Counted from the stretch's first letter, positions 24,802 through 33,670 are shown. The stretch: 64,000 nucleotides of DNA from Streptomyces sp. TP-A0356 (GCF_001417775.1 NZ_BBZJ01000022.1:1-64000); one strand, 5' to 3'. Notes: generated from the letters alone by a model not told the origin. Numbers and translations: made by a program.

Positions 24802-25797
24802 TCAGTCCGGCTTGCCGACGGGCTGCTCGGTGTCGGGCCGGATGTCGATCCGCCAGCCGGTCAGCCGGGCCGCCAGACGGGCGTTCTGCCCTTCCTTGCC
24901 GATCGCCAGAGACAGCTGGTAGTCGGGGACCGTCACCCGCGCGGAACGGGCCGCGAGGTCCACGACCTCCACCTTGGAGACGCGGGCCGGCGACAGCGCG
25001 TTCGCCACCATCTCGGCCGGATCGTCCGACCAGTCGACGATGTCGATCTTCTCGCCGTTCAGCTCGCCCATGACATTGCGCACACGGCCGCCCATGGGGC
25101 CGATGCAGGCGCCCTTGGCGTTCAGACCCGATCGGGTGGACCGCACCGCGATCTTCGTACGGTGACCGGCCTCGCGTGCGATCGCGGCGATCTCGACGGA
25201 GCCGTCGGCGATCTCCGGTACCTCCAGCGCGAAGAGCTTCTTCACCAGATTGGGGTGGGTGCGCGACAGGGTGACGGACGGGCCGCGCACACCCTTCGCC
25301 ACCCGGACGACGTACGACCGGATCCGCTTGCCGTGCTCGTACGTCTCGCCCGGCACCTGCTCCTGGACCGGCAGGATCGCCTCCAGCTTGCCGATGTCCA
25401 CGAGCACGTTCTTCGGGTCGCGGCCCTGCTGGACCACACCGGTGACGATGTCGCCCTCGCGGCCCGCGTACTCGCCGAGGGTCGCGTCGTCCTCGGCGTC
25501 CCGCAGACGCTGCAGGATGACCTGCTTGGCGGTGGTGGCGGCGATACGGCCGAAGCCCGACGGGGTGTCGTCGAACTCGCGCGGCTCCTGCCCCTCCTCC
25601 AGGTCCTCGGGGTCCTCCTTCGCCCACACGGTCACATGGCCGGTCTCCCGGTTGAGCTCCACGCGCGCGTGGCGGCGGCTTCCCTCGGTGCGGTGGTAGG
25701 CGATGAGGAGGGCCGCCTCGATCGCCTCGACCAGCAGGTCGAAGGAGATCTCCTTCTCCCGTACCAAGCCACGCAGGGCACTCATGTCGATGTCCAC
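24802..25797 (-). CDS. nusA: Transcription termination/antitermination factor NusA
   Basis: This 331-residue protein has an N-terminal RNA-polymerase-binding domain (MSALRGLVREKEISFDLLVEAIEAALL), an S1 domain (about 115-185) and two KH domains (about 195-320). It lacks the acidic repeats of E. coli NusA, as is normal in Gram-positives. The GTG start is two bases after the rimP stop codon, so the two are coupled. Confidence 0.95.
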   Translation of the reverse strand: MDIDMSALRGLVREKEISFDLLVEAIEAALLIAYHRTEGSRRHARVELNRETGHVTVWAKEDPEDLEEGQEPREFDDTPSGFGRIAATTAKQVILQRLRDAEDDATLGEYAGREGDIVTGVVQQGRDPKNVLVDIGKLEAILPVQEQVPGETYEHGKRIRSYVVRVAKGVRGPSVTLSRTHPNLVKKLFALEVPEIADGSVEIAAIAREAGHRTKIAVRSTRSGLNAKGACIGPMGGRVRNVMGELNGEKIDIVDWSDDPAEMVANALSPARVSKVEVVDLAARSARVTVPDYQLSLAIGKEGQNARLAARLTGWRIDIRPDTEQPVGKPD

Positions 25798-25799
25798 GG

Positions 25800-26309
25800 C
25801 TACGCCTCCTCTTCCTTCTCGGTGGCCTTCTCGTCCTTGCGGCTGAACTCGACCTGGACCCGCGCCCTGGCGATGTCCGGGAAGCCGAGTCTGCGGGTGG
25901 TGGCCTTGCGGCCCTTCACCCCGGGCACTTCCAGGTCGAGGCCTTCGTCGTCGACCTGCAGGATCCTGGCCACCAGCTCGCCGCCCTCGGCCAGCTGGAA
26001 CTTCACGAGCCGTCCCTCGGCCCGCACATAGTGCCGGTGGTCCTCGAGGAGGCGCTCCGCGCCCGGGGTTCCGACCTCGAGGGTGTACTCGCCCTCGCCC
26101 ATCGCGTCCGTCTCGTCGAGCTTCGCCGAGAGCTCACGGCTCACATCGGCGATCTGGTCCAGGTCGGCACCGGTGTCGGAGTCGACGACGACGCGCAGCA
26201 CCCGCTTGCGTCCGACCGAGTCCACCGCGATCTCCTCGAGATCGAGTCCCTGGGAAGTGACGAGCGGTTCCAGCAGTTCTCGCAGCCTCTCGCTCTGGGT
26301 GGTGCTCAT
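25800..26309 (-). CDS. rimP: Ribosome maturation factor RimP
   Basis: This 169-residue 30S assembly factor shows the N-terminal GLDLEEIAVDSVGRKRVLRV, the middle VSRELSAKLDE and the LEVGTPGAERLL segment of the family, ending in a charged tail. The ATG at 26309 has GAGGAG upstream; the longer upstream frame is not coding. It is the first gene of the rimP-nusA-ylxR-infB operon, divergent from the lipoprotein gene. Confidence 0.95.
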   Translation of the reverse strand: MSTTQSERLRELLEPLVTSQGLDLEEIAVDSVGRKRVLRVVVDSDTGADLDQIADVSRELSAKLDETDAMGEGEYTLEVGTPGAERLLEDHRHYVRAEGRLVKFQLAEGGELVARILQVDDEGLDLEVPGVKGRKATTRRLGFPDIARARVQVEFSRKDEKATEKEEEA

Positions 26310-26547
26310 CCGGGTGACTCCTCGGCCGCGTGTGCTGTTGTGGGATGGGTCGTGTGTCAGGTCAAAGGGTATCCGGTCCCGAAGGGTGTTGCCGTCCACC
26401 TGCGCCGCCACCCGGGCGGGCCTGCGAACGGCCGAGCCGATGGCGAGGGCCGGGGCGGCACACGGGTACGGTGATCGCGGGCGAGGGTCCGCACGACACT
26501 CCCTGGCCGCCCATCCCGTTCGTACCAGGTCATCGAGGACGTCTGCC

Positions 26548-27072
26548 GTGCCGTTCCCCCCGCACCCGCGCGCCGCCCTGCGCAGAAGGAGCCTGCTCGC
26601 CTCGACCGCGGGTGCCGCGCTGCTCGCCGGCTGCTCCGGCGCCCTGGACTCCACGACCACGGTCGGGGGCCTCTCGGCCGCCGACCGGGTACGCGCGCGT
26701 GCCGCCCGCGACAGCGAGGCGCTGGCCGAGCGGTACGCGGCCGTGATCGACGCGCACCCGGCGCTGGCGGCCCGGCTGCGGCCGCTGCGGGCGGAGGTGG
26801 TCCGGCACGCACAGGTGTTCGGCGGCGGCTCCGGCACCTCCGCGTCACCCCCCGCGTCACCCTCGGTCTCGCCGTCCACCTCGCCGTCGGCGTCCCCCGT
26901 GCCGGCGGACCCCAGGTCCGCCCTCGCGGGCCTGGCCGCCGCCGAGCGGACCGTGGCGGACCGGCGGGCCAAGGCACTGCTCGACGTGCCGGGCGAGCTG
27001 GCGCGGCTGATGGCGTCCGTGGCGGCGGCCGGGGCCGCGCACGTGTACCTGCTGACGGAGGGGCAGAAGTGA
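26548..27072 (+). CDS. Probable Tat-type lipoprotein
   Basis: This 174-residue protein has a GTG start and GAGGAC upstream. The signal region RRRSLLASTAGAALLAGC has adjacent arginines (12-14) before the hydrophobic core and a lipobox with Cys29. The mature part is helical with a Ser/Pro/Ala-rich linker (about 92-118). I do not recognise the family. The stop codon overlaps the next start (GTGA), so it pairs with the DUF4439 gene. It faces away from the rimP operon. Confidence 0.75.
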   Translation: MPFPPHPRAALRRRSLLASTAGAALLAGCSGALDSTTTVGGLSAADRVRARAARDSEALAERYAAVIDAHPALAARLRPLRAEVVRHAQVFGGGSGTSASPPASPSVSPSTSPSASPVPADPRSALAGLAAAERTVADRRAKALLDVPGELARLMASVAAAGAAHVYLLTEGQK

Positions 27073-27554
27073 GCACGATCAGCAGCACGTCCGAGCCCGT
27101 GAGCGGCGAACTCGCCGCGCTCCAGGCGACCCTGCGCGCCGAGCACGCCGCGGTCTACGGCTACGGCGTCGTCGGCGGGCGGATCGACCAGGCCCGACGG
27201 AAGGAGGCACGGGCCGCGTACGACGCCCACCGCGCCCGGCGGGACGAGCTGGCCCGGGCCGTCAGGGACCACGGGGCCACGCCGGACGCCGCCGCGGCCG
27301 CGTACGCGCTGCCGTTCTCCGTCCCGGACTCCGCCGCCGCCGTACGCCTCGCCGCCGAGCTGGAGGAGCGGGTGGCCGGGGTGTACTCCGATCTTGTGCG
27401 GGCCTCGACGGGCGAGCGGCGGCGCTTCGCCGCCGGGGCGCTGCGGGAAGCGGCGGTGCGGGCGGTGCGCTGGAGCGGCGAGAGCGTAGCCTTCCCTGGT
27501 CTCGCCGAGCGGGCGGCGGCCGCCCCCACCGCGTCGGCGACACAGCGGACCTGA
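27069..27554 (+). CDS. DUF4439 ferritin-like protein
   Basis: This 161-residue all-helical protein contains ALQATLRAEHAAVYGYGVVGGR near the N-terminus and an AYDAHRARRDELA segment, the pattern of DUF4439 (ferritin-like) proteins. No full di-iron ExxH set is obvious, so metal binding is uncertain. It is translationally coupled to the lipoprotein before it; the two may work together at the membrane. Confidence 0.78.
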   Translation: MSTISSTSEPVSGELAALQATLRAEHAAVYGYGVVGGRIDQARRKEARAAYDAHRARRDELARAVRDHGATPDAAAAAYALPFSVPDSAAAVRLAAELEERVAGVYSDLVRASTGERRRFAAGALREAAVRAVRWSGESVAFPGLAERAAAAPTASATQRT

Positions 27555-27609
27555 GGCGTACGCGCACCGCAGGCGTGCGAAGCCGACCCTGGAAAGGAAC
27601 AACTCGCGC

Positions 27610-28512
27610 ATGGCTTTCGAACCGCCGCAGCGTCTCGTGCGGGCGCTCGGCGAGACGCAGCGGGACGGTGGCGCCGAGTGGCTGGACAGGCTCCCCGAAC
27701 TGGTCCGACAGGCCGTTGATCTACGCGAGTTGACCGTGGAGCGGGTGCAGGCGCCGGGCGGCCGCAGCAGCCTCGTCCTGTTGGTGCGGCGGGCGGACGG
27801 GACACCCGCCGTGCTGAAGATGGTGCCGCCATGGGCCCGGCCGGAGAGCGAGCGGGCGGCGCTCACGCACTGGAACGGCTTCGGGGCCGTGCGACTGCTG
27901 GACGCGGACGCCGAGCGGGGTGCGCTGCTGCTGGAGCGCCTGCATCCGGAGATGTCGGTGCGCTCGCTGCCGGAGGCCAAGGCCCTGCTGGAGGCGGCGG
28001 GCACCCTGCGGCGGCTGTGGGTGGAGCCCCCCGCCGGGCACTCCTTCGAGACGGTGGAGGCACGGACGGGGCGGCAGGCCGAGGCGATGCGGGCGGGCGC
28101 GGAGGCCGAGCCCGAGGCGGCGCCGCTGGTCGAGGCGGCGCTGGCGGCCCGAGAGGAACTGCTGGCCGCCCCGCCCGAGCGGCGACTGCTGCACGGCACC
28201 TTCCGGCAGAGCAAGGTGCTCGCCGGGGAGCGGATGCCGTGGCTGGCCGCGGGCCCCGACCCGGTGGTCGGCGAGTGCGCCTTCGACCTGGCGCGGCTGG
28301 TGCGCGACCGGGTGGAGGACCTGGTCGCGACCTCCTCGGGCCCGTCGACCACCCGCCGCCGGGTGAAGCGGCTCGCGGAGTCGCTGGACCTCGACCAGCA
28401 GCGGCTGCGCGGCTGGACGCTGTTCCGGGCGGTGGAGTCCGGGATGCGGGCCCGCCGGGTCGGCCGCACGCAGGATTCGGAACTGCTGCTGGAGTTCGCG
28501 AGCTGGCTCTAG
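27610..28512 (+). CDS. APH-like protein with degenerate catalytic loop (predicted pseudokinase)
   Basis: This 300-residue protein resembles the aminoglycoside/hydroxyurea phosphotransferase family. The N-lobe lysine (AVLK, K70) and the helix glutamate (E81) are kept. The catalytic loop, normally HGDLHxxN, reads HGTFRQSK at 195-202, so the catalytic Asp is Thr and the metal-binding Asn is Lys. The segment normally IDPKxxxGD reads AGPDPVVGE (213-221), so that metal ligand also seems lost. The fold is probably kept but kinase activity is unlikely. It lies 55 bp after the DUF4439 gene and may be part of that unit. Confidence 0.8.
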   Translation: MAFEPPQRLVRALGETQRDGGAEWLDRLPELVRQAVDLRELTVERVQAPGGRSSLVLLVRRADGTPAVLKMVPPWARPESERAALTHWNGFGAVRLLDADAERGALLLERLHPEMSVRSLPEAKALLEAAGTLRRLWVEPPAGHSFETVEARTGRQAEAMRAGAEAEPEAAPLVEAALAAREELLAAPPERRLLHGTFRQSKVLAGERMPWLAAGPDPVVGECAFDLARLVRDRVEDLVATSSGPSTTRRRVKRLAESLDLDQQRLRGWTLFRAVESGMRARRVGRTQDSELLLEFASWL

Positions 28513-28564
28513 GGCCGAGTACACCTGGCTCGCCGTGAGCTCGCCCCGCGCCGTGGAGAGCACC

Positions 28565-28597
28565 CGACGGCCGCCGGTCCGTGTCCGGCGGCCGTCG
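28565..28597. terminator. Bidirectional terminator between APH-like gene and proS
   Basis: A perfect 13-bp stem (CGACGGCCGCCGG 28565-28577 / 28585-28597) with a seven-base loop lies between convergent genes. Confidence 0.75.
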
Positions 28598-28609
28598 CGG
28601 GGACCGGGG

Positions 28610-30310
28610 TCAGGCCGTCAGGCGGGCGATCGCCTCGTCCACGGTGAGCTCCTCGCGCTCGCCGGTCCTGCGGTCCTTCAGCTCCAGGACGCCCTCGGCG
28701 GAGCGGCGGCCCGCCACCAGGATCTGCGGCACACCGATCAGCTCCGCGTCCGTGAACTTCACGCCCGGAGAGACACCGGCCCGGTCGTCCACCAGCACGC
28801 GGACTCCGGCCGCGGCCAGCTTCTGGGAGATGTCGAGGGCCAGCTCGGTCTGGAGCGCCTTGCCCGCCGCCACCACGTGGACGTCGGCCGGGGCCACCTC
28901 CTTGGGCCAGCACAGGCCCTGCTCGTCGGCGGTCTGCTCGGCGAGCGCGGCGACCGCGCGGGAGACGCCGATGCCGTAGGAGCCCATGGTCACGCGGACC
29001 GGCTTGCCGTTCTGGCCGAGGACGTCGAGCTTGAGGGCGTCGGTGTACTTGCGGCCCAGCTGGAAGATGTGGCCGATCTCGATGGCGCGGTCCAGCTTGA
29101 GGCCGGTGCCGCAGTTGGGGCACGGGTCGCCGTCCTGCACCACCACGACGTCCACGTACGCGTCGACCTCGAAGTCACGGCCCGCGACCACGTTCTTGGC
29201 GTGCATGCCCTCCTTGTTGGCACCGGTGATCCAGGAGGTGCCGGGGGCCACGCGCGGATCGGCGATGTACTTGACCTTCTCCAGGCCCTGCGGACCCACA
29301 TAGCCGCGGACCAGGTCCGCGCGGCCCTCGAAGTCCTCGGCGGTGACCAGCTCCACGGCCACCGGGGCGAAGTGCGCCTCGACCTTGCCCATGTCGACCT
29401 CGCGGTCGCCGGGGACGCCGACGGCGACGATCTCGCCGCCGACCTTGACCAGGAGGTTCTTCAGGGTGGCGGAGGCCGGGACGCCGAGCGAGGCGGCGAG
29501 GGTCTCGATGGTCGGGGTGTCGGGGGTCGGGATCTCCTCCAGTGCGGGCACGTCCGCGGCGTCGACCGGCTTCAGCCCGTACGTGACCGCCTCGGTGTTG
29601 GCGGCGAACTCGCAGTTCGGGCAGTCGGCGAAGGTGTCCTCGCCGGCCTCGGCCGGGGCCAGGAACTCCTCCGACTTGGAGCCGCCCATCGCGCCCGCCA
29701 TCGCGGCGCAGATCCGGTAGTCGAGGCCGAGGCGGTCGAAGACGCGCTGGTAGGCCTGGCGGTGCAGGGCGTACGACTGGGCGAGGCCCTCGTCCTCCAG
29801 GTCGAAGGAGTACGAGTCCTTCATCAGGAACTCACGGCCGCGCAGGATGCCCGCGCGCGGCCGGGCCTCGTCCCGAAACTTGTTCTGGATCTGGTAGAGG
29901 ATCACCGGCAGGTCCTTGTACGAGGACGCCTGGTCCTTCACGAGCAGGGTGAAGATCTCCTCGTGGGTCGGGCCCAGCAGGTAGTCGCCGCCCTTGCGGT
30001 CCTTGAGGCGGAACAGCTCGGCGCCGTACTCGTCCCAGCGGCCGGTCGCCTCGTACGGCTCGCGGGGCAGCAGGGCGGGCAGCAGCACCTCCTGGGCGCC
30101 GATCGCGTCCATCTCCTCGCGGACGATCCGCTCCACGTTGGCGAGGACCTTCTTGCCGAGCGGCAGCCAGGTCCACACCCCGGCGGCGGTGCGGCGGACG
30201 TAGCCGGCGCGTACCAGCAGCTTGTGGCTGAGGACCTCGGCGTCCGCCGGGTCGTCGCGCAGCGTCTTCGCCATCAACTGGGACATGCGCTGGACCGGTG
30301 CGTTCGCCAT
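28610..30310 (-). CDS. proS: Prolyl-tRNA synthetase (bacterial type, with editing insertion)
   Basis: This 566-residue class II synthetase shows motif 1 around the start of the catalytic core, motif 2 FRDEARPRAGILRGREF, the INS editing domain (about 225-390), motif 3 GSYGIGVSRAVAAL and an anticodon-binding domain. The ATG at 30310 has AGGAG upstream. It appears to be a single-gene unit on the minus strand. Confidence 0.96.
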   Translation of the reverse strand: MANAPVQRMSQLMAKTLRDDPADAEVLSHKLLVRAGYVRRTAAGVWTWLPLGKKVLANVERIVREEMDAIGAQEVLLPALLPREPYEATGRWDEYGAELFRLKDRKGGDYLLGPTHEEIFTLLVKDQASSYKDLPVILYQIQNKFRDEARPRAGILRGREFLMKDSYSFDLEDEGLAQSYALHRQAYQRVFDRLGLDYRICAAMAGAMGGSKSEEFLAPAEAGEDTFADCPNCEFAANTEAVTYGLKPVDAADVPALEEIPTPDTPTIETLAASLGVPASATLKNLLVKVGGEIVAVGVPGDREVDMGKVEAHFAPVAVELVTAEDFEGRADLVRGYVGPQGLEKVKYIADPRVAPGTSWITGANKEGMHAKNVVAGRDFEVDAYVDVVVVQDGDPCPNCGTGLKLDRAIEIGHIFQLGRKYTDALKLDVLGQNGKPVRVTMGSYGIGVSRAVAALAEQTADEQGLCWPKEVAPADVHVVAAGKALQTELALDISQKLAAAGVRVLVDDRAGVSPGVKFTDAELIGVPQILVAGRRSAEGVLELKDRRTGEREELTVDEAIARLTA

Positions 30311-30381
30311 GATTCTCGACTCCTGCTGCGAAAGGGTGATGGCTAGGAGGTTAGCCGGGCAGCCTGTGCGGGCGGTAATCG

Positions 30382-30951
30382 TTAACGCCTGCGCAGGGGC
30401 AGCGTGGCGCCCATCACGGCGTACGGCTTGGGCGCGCTCGGGAAGAGCACCTGCCGCGCCAGGTCCACATAGCCCAGCGAGCGGTACAGGCCCCGGGCCG
30501 GACTGTCCGTGTCGATCGCCGACAGGATCGAGCGCGGTTCATCGGCGCCGTCCGTGATGGTGGTGATCAGGGCGCGGCCGATGCCCCGGTTCTGGTACCG
30601 CGGGTGGACGTGCAGCTCGGTGATCACGAAGGAGTCGTCGAGCCAGGCGTCGTGGCCCTGGGCCCGCAGATACGGCTGGACGACGGTGGACCACCAGTGC
30701 GTACGGTCGTTGGGCATGCCGTAGACGAATCCGACGAGCCGTCCGTCGGCGGCCGTGGCGCCCAGCGCGCGGGCTCCCGGGTAGGTCATGTGCCGCACCA
30801 CGATCTGGCGGCGTACGGCGATCTCGTCGGCCGCGAGCCCGAACGCGACGGCCTGTACGGCGAGCGCCTCGTCGACGTGGGCGGACAGGTCCAGGGGGCC
30901 GATCACGACGTCCTCGTGGTCGCGGTGACCGTGACCCGGAAAGCGCAGCAT
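30382..30951 (-). CDS. GNAT family N-acetyltransferase
   Basis: This 189-residue protein has the acetyl-CoA-binding motif A VHPRYQNRGIGRALI at about 115-129, followed by RGLYRSLGYVDLARQ (motif B). The substrate is unknown. It is the gene upstream of proS. An imperfect G-U-containing hairpin (30363-30396) covers its stop codon and may terminate it. Confidence 0.85.
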   Translation of the reverse strand: MLRFPGHGHRDHEDVVIGPLDLSAHVDEALAVQAVAFGLAADEIAVRRQIVVRHMTYPGARALGATAADGRLVGFVYGMPNDRTHWWSTVVQPYLRAQGHDAWLDDSFVITELHVHPRYQNRGIGRALITTITDGADEPRSILSAIDTDSPARGLYRSLGYVDLARQVLFPSAPKPYAVMGATLPLRRR

Positions 30952-31048
30952 GCCCGGAGCCTACAGGGGGGTACGCGACGACTTTCGGGTGCAGGTCGTC
31001 GGCGGTCCATCGCGCAGTTCCCCGCGGTTCTGCCGGGGTGCGCGGTTC

Positions 31049-31897
31049 TCAGAACAGCACGCTCATGAACGCCCCGACCTCCTGGAAGCCCACCCTCTGG
31101 TAGGTCCGCCTGGCGGGGGTGTTGAAGTCGTTGACGTACAGGCTCACCACCGGTGCCACGTCCGCCAGCGCATAGCGCAGGATCGCCGCCATGCCGGGGG
31201 CCGCGAGGCCCTGGCCCCGGTATTCGGGCGCGACCCAGACGCCCTGGATCTGGCAGGCGTGCGGTGTCGCCGCGCCGATCTCCGCCTTGAAGACGACCTT
31301 GCCGCTCTCGTCGACGCGGGCGAACGAGCGGCCGGAGCCGACGAGTTCGGCGACCCGGGCCTGGTAGAGCAGCCCGCCGTCGCCTGCCAGGGGCGAGACG
31401 CCGACCTCCTCGGTGAACATCGCCACGCACGCCGGCATGATCGTCTCCATCTCGTCCTTGCGGATGCGGCGGACGTACGGATCCGGGGCTATGTCGGCGG
31501 GCATGTGGTCGGTGACCATGAGCGGCTGGTGGGGGCGGACCTCGCGGGCCGGGCCCCAGCTCGGCTCCAGCAGCCGCCACAGCTGGGCGGTGGCTTCGCA
31601 GGGGCCGACGATGGAGGAGCAGCGGCGGCCCCCGCGCCGGGCACGGTCGGCGAAGGCCCGTACGGCCCGGGGGGTCGCGCAGATCGGGACGAGGTTGGCG
31701 CCCGCGTAGCACAGCGACGTCAGCAGGCCGTCCTCGTACCAGCCCCACATCTCGCCGCCCAGGCGCCAGGGGTCGAGGCCCGCGACCTGGACCCGGGACG
31801 TCACGAAGGCGTTCGCGACCGGCTCGCGGTCGAGGACGGCGAGCGCGGCGTCCAGGTCACTCGGTTCGAGGACCCGGGTGGTGGTCTGCGTCAACAC
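31049..31897 (-). CDS. GNAT family N-acetyltransferase (two-domain, DUF4081-like N-terminus)
   Basis: This 282-residue protein has a C-terminal GNAT domain with VWVAPEYRGQGLAAPGMAAILRYAL (motif A, near 225-250) and YVNDFNTPARRTYQRVGF (motif B). The N-terminal half (LDREPVANAFVTSRVQ, CYAGANLVPI) resembles the domain joined to GNATs in actinobacterial proteins of this type. The GTG start at 31897 has GAGG upstream. Homologues in other Streptomyces lie near ispG; the substrate is not known. Confidence 0.85.
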   Translation of the reverse strand: MLTQTTTRVLEPSDLDAALAVLDREPVANAFVTSRVQVAGLDPWRLGGEMWGWYEDGLLTSLCYAGANLVPICATPRAVRAFADRARRGGRRCSSIVGPCEATAQLWRLLEPSWGPAREVRPHQPLMVTDHMPADIAPDPYVRRIRKDEMETIMPACVAMFTEEVGVSPLAGDGGLLYQARVAELVGSGRSFARVDESGKVVFKAEIGAATPHACQIQGVWVAPEYRGQGLAAPGMAAILRYALADVAPVVSLYVNDFNTPARRTYQRVGFQEVGAFMSVLF

Positions 31898-31989
31898 GTA
31901 CGGGAGCCTCACCCTGGGGTCTGCTGATCTCCGCACTGTACCTGGCGTGCTGGTGCGGCGCCGCCCGGTAGCGCCCGGTAAGTGCCTCG

Positions 31990-32247
31990 TCACTGGGAAG
32001 CGAACCCTATGAAGGCCTCCCAGGCGGCGGAGGGGAGGGTGAGTGTGGGGCCGGTGCCGGGGGCGTACTTGGAGTCGCGGACGTGGACGGAGGTGGGGCA
32101 GGGGGCGACCTCCACGCACTGGCCTCCTTCGCCGCTGCTGTAGCTGGACTTGCGCCAGGTGAGGGCGACTTCTACGCACTGGCCTCCCTGGTCGTCGCTG
32201 TAGCTGCTCTTGAACCACATCAGCTCGGACGGTTCTTGGGCGTTCAT
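31990..32247 (-). CDS. DUF397 protein with an internally duplicated N-terminal half
   Basis: This 85-residue relative of the BldB/AbaA-OrfD group has its motif W-x-KSSYS....GGQCVEVA present twice, at W11 and W31, exactly 20 residues apart. It is followed by a single VHVRDSKYAPG and WEAFIGFA. The duplication is also clear in the DNA (60-bp period, 32107-32166 and 32167-32226). The ATG overlaps the stop codon of the HTH gene by 4 bp, so it is expressed with its regulator. Confidence 0.88.
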   Translation of the reverse strand: MNAQEPSELMWFKSSYSDDQGGQCVEVALTWRKSSYSSGEGGQCVEVAPCPTSVHVRDSKYAPGTGPTLTLPSAAWEAFIGFASQ

Positions 32248-33053
32248 GTCTCTCCCAGCAACTTCTCTACGAAAGCCAGCGATTCGCTTGGTGTCAGGGC
32301 CTGGGCGCGCAGAAGGCTGTACTTCTCCTCCAGTTCCCTGACAGTCCCACGATCGGTGAAGAGGCGACTGTGCTTGTACGCCTCCACGTATGCGATCCTG
32401 CGTCCTTTCGTCGTCTCGATCAAGGTGAAGGGACCAGTGAGCGCGGCATGTTCTTCACGGTCGGTCGGCATGACCTGGATCGCCACGTTGCGCAACTGGC
32501 CGACGAGCAGAATCTGCTCCAACTGCCCCCGCGTGACGGCCCGTCCGCCGAGGCGCCCACGCAGGACGGACTCCTCGATGACAAAGCTGGTGATGGGAAG
32601 CGGCTTCCTTGAGAAGAAGTCCTGCCGGGCCAGTCGGGCAGCCACTCGCTGCTCGACCGTCTCTTCGTCCAGCAAAGGCCGGGCCATGGTGAACACCGCC
32701 CGGGCGTAATCCTCCGTCTGCAACAGGCCGTTGACGACTCGCGCATCGTACACATGCCACTCGACGGCCTCCTTCTCCAACTTCGCCGCATCCCGGAAGA
32801 ACGCCGGATACTGCGCTCGCTCCAACTCCTCGACCATCTCCAGAAGTACCCCGCGCCCCCCGAGCACTGCATCCGCCCGTGCGATGAACTCCCTCGACGG
32901 AATCCGCCTGCCCTGCTCGAACGAGGCGATGGTCGACTCCGAGTACCCCGTCCGGGAGCCCAGTTCGGCGCGCCCCATTCCCGCCCACGTTCGCAGCCTC
33001 TTCAACTGCCGTCCGAAGATGTGCGGTACGCCCGTCGCCTGCTCGTCGCTCAT
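32244..33053 (-). CDS. Helix-turn-helix regulator of the WhiJ/AbaA type (XRE, DUF5753)
   Basis: This 269-residue protein has an N-terminal XRE helix-turn-helix (about 15-65, MGRAELGSRTGYSESTIASFEQGRRIP). The larger domain has AVEWHVYDARVVNGLLQTEDYARAVF and is typical of DUF5753. In Streptomyces such proteins control development and antibiotics together with a DUF397 partner, which here overlaps the 3' end. The ATG at 33053 has GAGGGG upstream. The divergent ATPase gene at 33190 completes the usual trio. Confidence 0.9.
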   Translation of the reverse strand: MSDEQATGVPHIFGRQLKRLRTWAGMGRAELGSRTGYSESTIASFEQGRRIPSREFIARADAVLGGRGVLLEMVEELERAQYPAFFRDAAKLEKEAVEWHVYDARVVNGLLQTEDYARAVFTMARPLLDEETVEQRVAARLARQDFFSRKPLPITSFVIEESVLRGRLGGRAVTRGQLEQILLVGQLRNVAIQVMPTDREEHAALTGPFTLIETTKGRRIAYVEAYKHSRLFTDRGTVRELEEKYSLLRAQALTPSESLAFVEKLLGET

Positions 33054-33189
33054 GCACCCCTCACCGCTCCCCCATGGCCGTCGGTTACGGCTCACCCCGC
33101 GTACAGACACGCCCCGACCGCGTACAACGCACGACGGTCCCGGCTCAGCCGCTGTTCAACGCTACGCAGCGTGCGCGACCGTATGCGGC

Positions 33190-33642
33190 ATGAAGTCCGC
33201 AACTCCTTCCGACCGGCATATGCCGAGGCGCACCCAGTCCGCGCACACGTTCGACATGCGTTTCACCTCCAGCCCCCGGGGCGCCCGGCTCGCCCGGCGT
33301 CTGGTCTCCCATCGGCTCGACGCATGGGGCCACCCCTACGACAGCGCCCTCAACGAGACCGTCACCCTGATCGCCGCCGAGCTGGCCGCCAACGCCGTAC
33401 GGCATGGTCATGTGCAGGGACGGGACTTCCGCCTCCGGCTCACCGAGACGGCGGAGGCACTCAGGCTCGAGGTGTCCGACACCCGTACCGAGCGGCTGCC
33501 CGAGCTCCGGCTGCCGCGGGACCCGGCGGACGACGAGTGCGGGCGTGGGCTGCTGCTGGTCGAGGCGCTGGCCTGCCGGTGGGGCGTCGAGCCGCGCAGC
33601 CCGGGCAAATGCGTATGGGCGGAAGTACACGAGAACGAGTGA
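33190..33642 (+). CDS. Anti-sigma-factor-like GHKL ATP-binding protein
   Basis: This 150-residue protein of the HATPase_c_2 (SpoIIAB/RsbW-like) type has the N box ELAANAVRHG and the G-box region DECGRGLLLVEALA. Such proteins bind ATP and often bind sigma or anti-sigma factors. It is divergent from the HTH-DUF397 pair. The ATG at 33190 has no strong ribosome site; starts at 33220 or 33256 are possible. Confidence 0.82.
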   Translation: MKSATPSDRHMPRRTQSAHTFDMRFTSSPRGARLARRLVSHRLDAWGHPYDSALNETVTLIAAELAANAVRHGHVQGRDFRLRLTETAEALRLEVSDTRTERLPELRLPRDPADDECGRGLLLVEALACRWGVEPRSPGKCVWAEVHENE

Positions 33643-33670
33643 GTCCCGCCACCCGAGGGTGACGGGACTC
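33641..33670. terminator. Bidirectional terminator between the ATPase gene and ispG
   Basis: GAGTCCCG (33641-33648) and CGGGACTC (33663-33670) enclose an inner CACCC/GGGTG pair with one mismatch and a two-base tip. The stem begins at the ATPase stop codon and ends 19 bp before the ispG stop. Confidence 0.7.

Noticed and set aside
27610..28512. Functional aminoglycoside resistance kinase
   Set aside because: The catalytic Asp and metal-binding Asn positions are replaced (HGT...K), so resistance activity is unlikely.
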